Of a DNA stretch of 64,000 bases, positions 14,677-25,400 are shown one piece after another. Source of the stretch: Manduca sexta. Its lineage: Eukaryota > Arthropoda > Insecta > Lepidoptera > Sphingidae. The notes below the pieces were generated by a model. It saw only the letters and a program-made list of their open reading frames with translations, did not search any database and was not told the DNA's origin. Made by a program: the position numbers and the translations under genes. The stretch spans positions 15,054,913-15,118,912 of the forward strand of contig NC_051131.1 in assembly GCF_014839805.1 (NCBI RefSeq), in the 5' to 3' direction. Numbering within the stretch: position 1 is the stretch's first letter; the number at the start of each line of letters is the position of its first letter.

Positions 14677-17600
14677 CTATTCTATGCCGTAGAGTTTGAG
14701 CGTCCTGTCCATGCTCGTAGAGGCGATGTACTGCGCGTTTTTGCCGAACCGTACGCCCGTCGCCGACGCTGTGTGGTCGTTGAACACCTTCAGCTCCTGC
14801 CACTGGCGGCACAGGTACACTCGCACGTCTGTACCCGCGATGGCCAGGTACGTGCCGCTCTGGTCGAAGCACAGTTCCTTGATGGCGTAGTTCTCTTCCA
14901 GCTGAATTGTTTTGAAGTTCTTTAGTTTCCTCAAGTCCCAGAGTTTGACGCACGCGTCCTCAGCCGCAGTGGCGAGGTAGTAACCGTTCTCTGAGAATGA
15001 TATCGACGTCACTGGACCCACGTGTCCAGGGAAGTTTGCCACATTGCTTTGTTCCTTCAAATCCCAGATCTTCACTTGCGAGTTCTCTGTTCCCGTACCG
15101 AAGATGAGACCGTCGGGATGGAACTGCGCTGTGGTCAGGCTCACACCAGAGAAGTCGCTGACCTTAGTGAGCAGCTGCCCAGTACGGATGTCGGAGAAGG
15201 CCCAGTGTTGGTCGGTGGAGGTGGACAGCACATAATCCCCTGTTGGATGGAGCGACAGACCTGTGACCGGGCCGTCGTGAGAGCGCAGTGTCACCGTGGT
15301 CTGAGATCTGTGAGATAAGAAGAAAGCATTAAAGAGTATTGTTGTAGTAGGTTTTTCAGCATTATTATTCATCTAATAAAGTTGCTCAAAGCCTAACTTA
15401 GCATGACAAAGTAATTATTTATGTAAATTTTCCTGGAAAAAGTCAACTTTTAACATTCTACAAAGTTCTGCCAATTTTAATCAAAACCTTAAAATGAGGC
15501 ACAAAACTCACGTCGGCACATTCCATACACGAATAGTGTGATCCGGCGACGCTGTGATGACGGTGTCCTCGTCCGGGTGGTATATGACGCGCGTCACCTT
15601 CTTGGTGTGGCCCTTCAGGATGGCTACCACTTGCTCTGTATCCTTGTTGAAGACAGTGGCATTGCGGTCGTTGCCACCTGTCAGCAGCTTGCTGTGGTCC
15701 GATGGGTTGATGTCTAGAGATAAAATGCCTGGCACACTGGCTGAGTGGAGACCCTAAGAAGAAAGAATTTTTTTACAGATTAGCTTCAAGCTACTGAGTT
15801 TACTATTATTATGTGATACTCCAAATACACAAAATATGTAATACAAATGAAAGTGAGATGGTACTAACAGGATGTGAGGCAAGAGTGAGGAAGCCTCGTA
15901 TCTGATCGGCAGAGACGAGTCCCTCGGGTACAGTGCGGCCGCGCCGCTTGCGCTCTTGCGTGAGTGCGGTGGCGCGATCCTGCAGCCGCGCAACCACCTC
16001 CGCCGACATGCCCACCGGCGCCGCGCCCGACGACAACCCAGACGCCGCCTCCGCCTAGAACACACAACATTATACATAAATAGATAACAGTATTTTACTT
16101 TGTGATGATTATAACGCTTGTCAATCTTTCTGTTCTGTTTGCACTATGGTCAAGGACCTAATATGAAAATATACAAATTTGATTTCATTATTAATATAGC
16201 ACTATTCTAAAATAAGTTTTGTTATAGGCCAGAGAAATCCAACTACACCAAAATGAAGACAGGTCAAACTGTGTTACACAACATGATGTAAGCACATAGG
16301 ACATTTCAACTAGGCAAATATGTTAATACAAAATGAGTGAATTGTAGTGACCTGGTGTGCAGGCTGGGGTGCGACGATGCCGGCCTGCGGTTTGAGTGTA
16401 GCGAGGGCCTCACGCGCGGCCGTCACCTCCTTTGTGAGACGCGCGATTACTCGACACGCCGCGTCGTGTTGGTACAACGCGTGGCTCAGCTCCTAAACAC
16501 GTAATGAAAATAAAAAAATTAAGTCATTCTTCGGTACTGACATAATCACTGCTGTAATGATGCGGCAATAATCTTAAAGAGAAAAAGAAAGTTATTAAAT
16601 TATTTACAATCAAAAGCTTAAAAATAAAACTATATTTAGTACAACCTCGCACCCACCAAGGTTCTAGCTGTCTTCTTAGTGTATTTTACTGTGTTATAAA
16701 AGTTAATATTTCCTAGTTGAGAAAAAAAACAATATGAACAATTCACACAATCTTCACAAGACTGGGGTTGAGACTAGTGGATAGATCATCATGAATTTAT
16801 TTTAGACATATACTATGTAATTAGCCAACTTCAAAACAAGGAGGAGGTTATCAATTCATCATGTTTTTTTATGTTTATCCTTTTCCTAGAAAAGCGAATT
16901 ATTTATCATTCCCAAGAAAGTGTAAAAATTAAATTTTAATGCAAATAAAAGTAATGATAATATATTTGACATAAAATGTCCAACATTTGCATAAACATAA
17001 GAGATAATATATTTGTGTGCTTTATTTAAACTGCAAATTAATTTTAAAATTTAAACAACTTTAAAACATTGCTCACATAGAATGCCATAATATAACATGC
17101 ATGTAGTTTTAATTATGCTGTCTAAAAATGTGCTTGTTGACCTTTTTCTTTTGCTGACATGACAATGTGGTGCGAAAAAGAGAAACCTTAACCCAAGAAG
17201 TGTTTTACCTGTCTAGCTGTCTGCAACTGCTGCCGTTGTGTGAAGGTGTGCAGCATCAGGGCATCCCACTCATCCTGCATGCTCTTCAAAGTGGCCGGGA
17301 TTGAAGTGGCACTCGGTGGTTTTGGCTTGACTATTGCTGGAGCTGGAAATTTCAAATATGTTTTCTATTGAATATAGTATCACACAAGTGGATTTTATTA
17401 TAGGTGCAACAGGATAGACAATGTGTAAATGTTTTTTTTTATAAAGTTTATAAAAGATACTGTTTATAGTTGGAGACTCTAGCAATGCTTTATGCCTATG
17501 CAAAAACTTTAAGAGACAATAGCATATTTTGGCAGACTCTTTCTGTTACCGTCAATTCATAACAGCAACAATATTTAAACTCAATTTTATAACTAAATAT

Positions 17601-18101
17601 TAAAAGATAGGAACATTTTGTCTTCTTAAGGGTAATAAAATATAAAGGGGTCCAGTCAGTCAACAATAGAGAGTTATAAAAACACTCACTTTTTATTTCA
17701 ATGAGGTCCTCAACCCTCAGCTCCTTGCCGTTGATGGGGTCCACGCCATTCTCAATTATATATTTTTCTATGATACGCTTTTCAAACACTGCTCCCGACG
17801 TGGGAGACACGACGGGAACCTCCGGGACTTCGTTCGATACTACAAAGATCAAAGTTAGGTTATATATCAAGAATATGATTTTATTCCGCAACAAAACTAC
17901 ACACACACTTCACGAAGATATAAATATGATATATTTATGCACAGTTTCTCAAAGAATATTGTAAAAATGAGAATATATTCACGACAAAACGATCCTCTGT
18001 TGCCCGGTAGTAACCCGCGTCATTTGGAAATACACAGTTTATATTACTATATTATTTCATAAAAATGAATTATCTCACTTACTTGCACAGTACAGAGCCA
18101 T
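14677..18101 (-). CDS. Prp19: Pre-mRNA-processing factor 19, E3 ligase of the Prp19/NineTeen complex (7 exons)
   Basis: Exons in transcription order: 18083-18101, 17690-17839, 17209-17342, 16352-16492, 15869-16054, 15512-15753 and 14677-15307. They join in frame to 500 residues (human 504). Residues 1-70 are the U-box ([15 protein letters not shown], then [11 protein letters not shown] and the ENGVDPING loop), which recruits E2 enzymes. Residues about 75-150 hold the tetramerising coiled coil ([20 protein letters not shown]). A basic [10 protein letters not shown] segment follows. From about residue 220 a seven-bladed WD40 propeller begins ([19 protein letters not shown] and [19 protein letters not shown]), ending [11 protein letters not shown]. 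The complex drives the spliceosome B-to-C transition and also acts in transcription-coupled repair. The 19-nt first coding exon holds only six codons and one base, as in other animals. l(3)mbt lies upstream on the same strand. Confidence 0.96.
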
Positions 18102-21100
18102 TTTTGAACAGTTTTATTAATATAAATTGCAAGAAATACGTAAAAACTGCAATTGCATTGAATACCAATCAAACTTCAAACAATTTTTTCCATAGACTCA
18201 AAAATTGTTTCAAATGTATAGATAATGTAAAATCGCGTTGCATTGATTTGACGTCAAAAATAGGTTAGCTTCATGTTTACAATGTGGAGTCTACATTGTA
18301 AGCAACACTGTATGGAGACTTGTGCACATGAGCAGTTTGTATCTTTTTTAAGCATCAATTCTAAATTACCACAATTTCTATTTAATTTTATAGGTCAGAT
18401 GTCGCTAAAGTGAGATGGAAACGGATTGAAGGTAACAAAAATGTAAATTATCAAGATTTTTGACCTTATAAGCTTGTCGCCGCCAGCAAAAATATCAATA
18501 ACTTTCAATGTAACTACTAAATTAAAAGCAAGTACATAGAATGCAACAGCATATATTCAACAACAGACACTAAATCGTTTAGAAGTAATGATGGCACAGA
18601 AAAAAAAATTGTCTGTTTTATGCATATCTAATCTGCCAATTACAACATTTTTATGAATGTGTGCTTGAGTATTTGGTCTTATACTTTGGCAGAAAGGAAA
18701 GATAATAGAAGCCGCGTCCTTTATAAACATTGTATAAGTCACTTTCATTCAACTGTAGCCTGCAGAGCTTTCCCTTGTGTTCCCATTCGGCTCAACGAGC
18801 TCTTGAATTGACTCAAAAAATTGTACTAAAAGTAAAAAAACTTTATCTTAGATCACTTTGATCTTTTAAGAAAAACTAATTCCGTTGATTGTGAATTCTT
18901 ATTTGAATATTAAATTTTAAATATTTAGGTTTTTATACACAAATGTGCCAATGGATTAATGTTGTGACTAAGACACCTTAGCTAAGAAGTTTTTGTTGCC
19001 AAATAAAAAAATTTAATACAGCTATGTAACCGCCGTTATCAATAAATGAACCCGATCGCAATCTTCAATCCGATTCCGAGAATGAACTAATCAAGATACT
19101 TTACTTATAAGCATGTCAAACAAACATTTGTTCCGATTGGTCCATTTTAAGATAGATCGAAAAAGGGATTAGGATCGTTTATTGAAAATGGTGATAATTG
19201 ATTAACACCCAAAACCACTGCAGCTGAAGCCTCCGTTCTGTCTCCTGCTACCACCAGCAATAAATGTAGACATACTTTGACAATAATAAACAATATTTTT
19301 AGATAAATTTTTATTAAATTACCGAACAACAGTATTTGTGCCGACACAATGGCACATTTCATAGCTAGCATCATGTAAAAACTTACTCCATATAGCATGT
19401 ACTGTACAGGGGTTCGCTGTAAAAATATATAGACAGCCTACATATACACCTTTATTTACAATGTAAGAAAATAATTAAATGTTCATACAACATCTTAACA
19501 AAATATAACAAATACCAGGCATCTAGTTTTTTTAATAAATGAGATAAGCTTGACTGTTACTACAAGGCACCATTTCATTCTCGTCACCCAGATTTATTAT
19601 AGATCTCCCTCACGCCCATTTATTGCACTGGCGTCTATACTGTTATTTGGCGGCACAAATATACAAATCAGTGCTTCATAACCAAATGTAATACCGCATA
19701 TATCACTAGATGTTACACAGACTGTTCTGATGTTGAAAAAATCCCAATTTTGAAGTATTTTGTTAAGACATTATACATTCTCTATACTTGGATCTGAAAT
19801 ATCATATTCTGGCCTTTTGAGTTAATAAATCATAAAGCAATAGATGCAAAATACAGTAAATCGGTTTGTCGAAGATTTTGAAGAAATCAATCTATCTAAG
19901 TATTCATTACTTGTATGATCTTAGGCCTTTCGGAGGCCGAGCCCTATGAAATTCCCCTTTAAATAAATATTAATTTCGAATACGTTGCCCGATGTGTAAA
20001 GTGCACCACATGTTCATATATTTTAATATAAATTAATTAAAAATAAACATTTGCCGACGAATGTCGCACACCGAAACAACTACACTATCGATATTTTCCT
20101 TTCAGCAGGATCCACAATTGTTCCTAGACTTGACTTCAGATAATTATTCACTGATATGCAATTTCATAAGCAAAGTCTTAAGAACAGTTTCTTTTATGGC
20201 AATATTTGTCAAATATAATGCACGACAGTGTAGTTGCAGCGTTAGAAACGCTAAGTCTTTAAAAACCATAAATTATACAAATATAGGAAGCCACTTATCC
20301 AAACCTATTCTACCTTAACATTCATCTATACTTTTAAAAAAATAACAGTCATCTGAGGATGTATTCAAAAAGTGACTTGCAAAATCCCTCAAAACTACAT
20401 TGCACTAAATATTAACAGGGTGTCCATTGAAATTAGGAAAATATTGTTATGGCAGGCATACTAGTAAAAATATGTCGAAACATTGGCACAAAACTAACCA
20501 GCTACTTTATACCTACCCAATATCCATGAATATATTCCATCTGAGAGAAATAGATAGCAGCAGTGGAATTGTAAATGTAACAAACATAGAGAAAGCATCT
20601 TTATACTTCTCTATTATTTATGAATTTAAAAGTATTTCCTATTTCAAGCAGAAACATAGCTAAAATAAGGAAAACATTAACTATTCCAATTTTGAATGTG
20701 GGTAGTTACAAAAACAGTTATGACGTCAGTTGCTTACTCATATACCATGCCAATAAAATGGACACCTGTAAATTTAACTATTTGTACAAATATAGGTACT
20801 AAGTTGTGGCATTGGCCTTTATTTACATATTATATGAATATATTATCTGTACATATAAAGAATATGTGAAAATAATATTTTTGTGTAGTTTGTAACATGT
20901 TAACTGTAAAGGCACACAGTTGTAGCCACAGTCCAATCATTCTGTAACATGTGGCTAAAGCTTTATGCTGTAATCTTTATCTAAATTAAACTTTGTATCA
21001 AATTATTTATGTAACTAAATTAAGTTTTAAACATCTCCATTGCCAAAAAGTTTTATAAAATATTATTATTTAAATTTCTGACTTTTTTCCAATACACAGA

Positions 21101-22430
21101 AGATTACCAGATTATTAAAAAATAAAATTAATTACTGTAAAGTATCTCATCATAACAGTTAACATGTTAATACAAATTTATATTTATCTAAATCAGTGAC
21201 ATTACACCACACGACATGAATTAGCGCAATAAACACAAATTGGACAACAATAATTCACAACCGCGGCAATTAAAGCGTGTTTTCCAATCAATCCATTTGT
21301 GCTTCCCAATTTATACATAAAAATACTAAAATCCACGAAAAAGATCTTAATAGATAAAGCGAAACTTTTGTTCTGTATGGTAATTATTTTTATTTCATTT
21401 GTTTTTCTAAATACATAGTGCTGATTTTTATTATTCACTGTTTTAAATAAAGTTTGGGTTTTATGTTATTTCTTTAGGATGTTCTATACAATTTTTATAT
21501 TAATGCTTTGGTCTCTTCGAAAAATCACCATCTGATTTTGAAAGCATTTCATTCTACTATCTTACAAAGTGGTAAAATGAAGTTTCTATATAATACATTT
21601 CTGTCTAATATACTGTAAGACAAGACACAGAATATAAAATATTTATAACTATATTGTAGTCATTTATTATGAAAAAATATAATGCCTTCAAGCAATTGCA
21701 TACACAAAGAAACATTTCTTCTTAATAATCTTTGAACATAAACTTAAATAACAATGACTCGTTCATATTATTTTAAAAGAAACTTAAGCAGTCTATGAAT
21801 AGTTGGTAATCAAAGTAAAATAAATTTGTAAAAACTAAATAAAATTGTCCAACACAAATGTGTAATCAAAAAAATCTTCAGTTTCACTAAAGGAACGCTG
21901 GCAATTTCACCACAAACATCCTGGAAGATTCACCAAATAATCCTGGTCTATTGGAAACGAAAATTCACTGAGCACTTTGTTCTTTTTATTGTCTACAACA
22001 TTTAAGAAAACAATCCTTCATGTAAAAACGAAATGAGTTCATAAATAAGTTCTTTGGAAGGAAATTAACACCATACACACTTCCTTACTATCCATTCGCT
22101 ATGTACACTATATAGTTCATTTAATATTAATAACATCAGCAGATGGTCACAGGCCTTCATTTAGAGCAATATATGGTGTCCTTATTTGCAGCGCGTGTCG
22201 TCTCGTATAATCCCAATGCACCCACGTCATTACAACCTAATACATGAATTTGCCGTATGGTATGTAGGTGAGTGTATGTGTTGTCGCCTTAAAAGCGCAC
22301 CACTCGAATACGAGTAAACACGTGCCGCAAAATCGCGTTAAACGCATTTAGCCTCTGTTTACTTTTCAAGCACCAAGTCACTGTCAGTCAACGGCTCTGG
22401 TTTGATTCACATGATGACGTCTATGGCCCG
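18102..22430. other. Interval between Prp19 start and l(3)mbt stop; 3' UTR candidates
   Basis: About 4.3 kb. The left few hundred bases must hold the Prp19 promoter. The right part is downstream of the l(3)mbt stop and probably contains its 3' UTR; several AATAAA signals occur on the minus strand (for example near 21985) but I cannot choose one. An M1-family MITE lies at 19027-19200. The rest is AT-rich, with only short chance frames. I see no further gene. Confidence 0.6.
19027..19200. mobile_element. MITE-like repeat, family M1, copy 2
   Basis: Ends pair as ACCGCCGTTATCAATAAATGA (left) and its approximate reverse complement TCGTTTATTGAAAATGGTGATA (right). Between them are CAATCCGATTCCGAGAATGA and CCGATTGGTCCATTTTAAGA. 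The same order of words is seen at 50310-50473 and, weakly, at 6245-6420. Non-coding. Confidence 0.6.
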
Positions 22431-25400
22431 TCAGGAGGCTGCGGGCGGTGCAGGCAGCGGCGACAGGTGTCGCAGGCGCCGCACCGCCGCGTACAGCTTC
22501 ACGGCAGGCCCGAGCCGCAGGCGCAGGCACGCCACAAGCTCCTCCCGCGACGCCATCAGCAGCTCCCGGCCACTGAGCCGAGCTGCCGCCGCCGCTGCGC
22601 CCGTCGTCGCACCTCCCACGCGACTCGCCAGAGCGGTTACTTCTTCCTACAATTGAAATAGCCATTAGGTGTAAATATAAAATGTTGAAGAGTAAATTAC
22701 ATTATTTTTCTTTAATTGTTATTTGACCAGGAATTTACAAGCTATAATAAACTTAAGATAGTAACTTGGCATGGCAGTAGCTGGATGCCCCTAAAATGTT
22801 TGAGATAGACAGACTTACCTGGGTCCAAGTGGTGGGATCTTTAGGCAGGTCGAGGTCCGCTATGATGGCGTCGAGATGCGCCCGTAGTGCGGGCGCGGGC
22901 GCGTCGGAGACGGTGGGCGGCGGCGCGGTGGAGGAGGCGGCGGCGGCGGAGGCGCGCGAGTAGGTGCGCAGCTGCGGCTCCTGCGAGCCGCGCCAGCGCT
23001 TGCCGCCCGCGCTGCTGCACACGGACTCCTCGTCCGACGCCTGTGCATACACATCATGCTTAGAATCTACTCATTTATCATTAAGTCTACAGTAATAAAA
23101 AAACTTTCGTCCCGCGAAGTTTTGATATGCATAGTACACAAATATAACGTAATACATACCGGATCATTTTTCACAACCTCTTCAACTCGCTTATGTTTCG
23201 GCGGCCTCCCTCGCAATGGACTGAAACAATATAGCATTTTTATAATTAACAATACAATAAACAATTGATCACAAAAAGCTTTATATATGTATTTTATAAC
23301 TTACCGGTCTTTAGCAGGCGCATCACTATTAGGCGTACTGGTGTGCACAGATTTTGGCGCTTTACTCAACACTCTGGAATGTAAAAAAATCAGTACAGTC
23401 AATATACAGACTTTCGTCCTAATTCGTTATTTTTTTTTTATTAAAGTATGGATTTATTAGTATCGAGTGTCGATGTTGAAACTTTCGACTTATGAGTGTG
23501 GATACAATCAAACTTAAGTTTTTTATAAACAATTGCGACAATACTCATAACTGACTTCAAACCCTATGTCTATGTGTACAAGTATTAACTTATCTCGACA
23601 CCTGTTGTGGTATAGACATGCAATAAAAGTGTCAAAATATTATAATTATTGAAGGTAAACAATGATTTACATCGCTGCGTGTTCGAAAAAACAATGTCGA
23701 GTGATGATAAATTTGTTTGAATATATTTTGATAAGGTATGTTACCTCGGCAGTGCCTCAAGGTGACAATTGAGTGCCTGATTAAGATACTGTCGATGTAA
23801 AACGTTTAAAGCGTTCGTTGTAACAAGGTTGGTTATCCAGTAAGATTCATTGGGGAAGATTTTAAATGAGTTTCATGTTATTACATACAGTATTTTGGGA
23901 TTAAAATTCGAATATACTGCAATTGCAGCAATGTTTTTTGAACGATATGATGTCCAGTGCAATCCAAGTAATTTCGATTCATTAGAGATATTTAGTTTAT
24001 TAGTTGCCATAGTAATTTTAGTTTTTCTTAGGTGTAATATATCCAGTTAGATCTTAGAGCACCTATTTTTTTTTAATTTAGAATTTTGTACTATGAGTAC
24101 AGTACGGTGGTGCGCCCCCGTGTGAGTGAGTAGTGTGTACCTGCGCTCGCGGGGCGGCGCGCGGTCGGCGAGGTGGTGCGGCGCGAGGCGGTCGCGCGGG
24201 GGGCGCGCGCGCGGTACGGGCACGCGCTCGCCGCGCCGTGCTGCTTGTGCGCGTGAGTGTGTAGTGAGTAGTGTGTACCTGCGCTCGCGGGGCGGCGCGC
24301 GGTCGGCGAGGTGGTGCGGCGCGAGGCGGTCGCGCGGGGGGCGCGCGCGCGGTACGGGCACGCGCTCGCCGCGCCGTGCTGCTTGTGCGCGTGAGTGTGT
24401 AGTGAGTAGTGTGTACCTGCGCTCGCGGGGCGGCGCGCGGTCGGCGAGGTGGTGCGGCGCGAGGCGGTCGCGCAGAGCGCGCGCGCGCGGTACGGGCACG
24501 CGCTCGCCGCGCCGTGCTGCTTGTGCGCGTGAGTGTGTAGTGAGTAGTGTGTACCTGCGCTCGCGGGGCGGCGCGCGGTCGGCGAGGTGGTGCGGCGCGA
24601 GGCGGTCGCGAGGGGGCGCGCGCGCGGTACGGGCACGCGCTCGCCGCGCCGTGCTGCTTGTGCGCGTGAGTGTGTAGTGAGTAGTGTGTACCTGCGCTCG
24701 CGGGGCGGCGCGCGGTCGGCGAGGTGGTGCGGCGCGAGGCGGTCGCGCGGGGGGCGCGCGCGCGCGCGGTACGGGCACGCGCTCGCCGCGCCGTGCTGCT
24801 TGTGCGCGTGAGTGTGTAGTGAGTAGTGTGTACCTGCGCTCGCGGGGCGGCGCGCGGTCGGCGAGGTGGTGCGGCGCGAGGCGGTCGCGCAGGGCGCGCG
24901 CGGTACGGGCACGCGCTCGCCGCGCCGTGCTGCTTGTGCGCGTGAGTGTGTAGTGAGTAGTGTGTACCTGCGCTCGCGGGGCGGCGCGCGGTCGGCGAGG
25001 TGGTGCGGCGCGAGGCGGTCGCGCGGTCGCGCGCGCGCGCGCGGTACGGGCACGCGCTCGCCGCGCCGTGCTGCTTGTGCGCGTGAGTGTGTAGTGAGTA
25101 GTGTGTACCTGCGCTCGCGGGGCGGCGCGCGGTCGGCGAGGTGGTGCGGCGCGAGGCGGTCGCGCAGAGGGCGCGCGCGCGGTACGGGCACGCGCTCGCC
25201 GCGCCGTGCTGCTTGTGCGCGTGAGTGTGTAGTGAGTAGTGTGTACCTGCGCTCGCGGGGCGGCGCGCGGTCGGCGAGGTGGTGCGGCGCGAGGCGGTCG
25301 CGCAGGGCGCGCGCGCGGTACGGGCACGCGCTCGCCGCGCCGTGCTGCTTGTGCGCGTGAGTGTGTAGTGAGTAGTGTGTACCTGCGCTCGCGGGGCGGC

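Noticed and set aside
19147..19398. Hydrophobic 83-codon minus-strand frame
   Set aside because: It overlaps an M1 MITE and has no family resemblance; probably chance.
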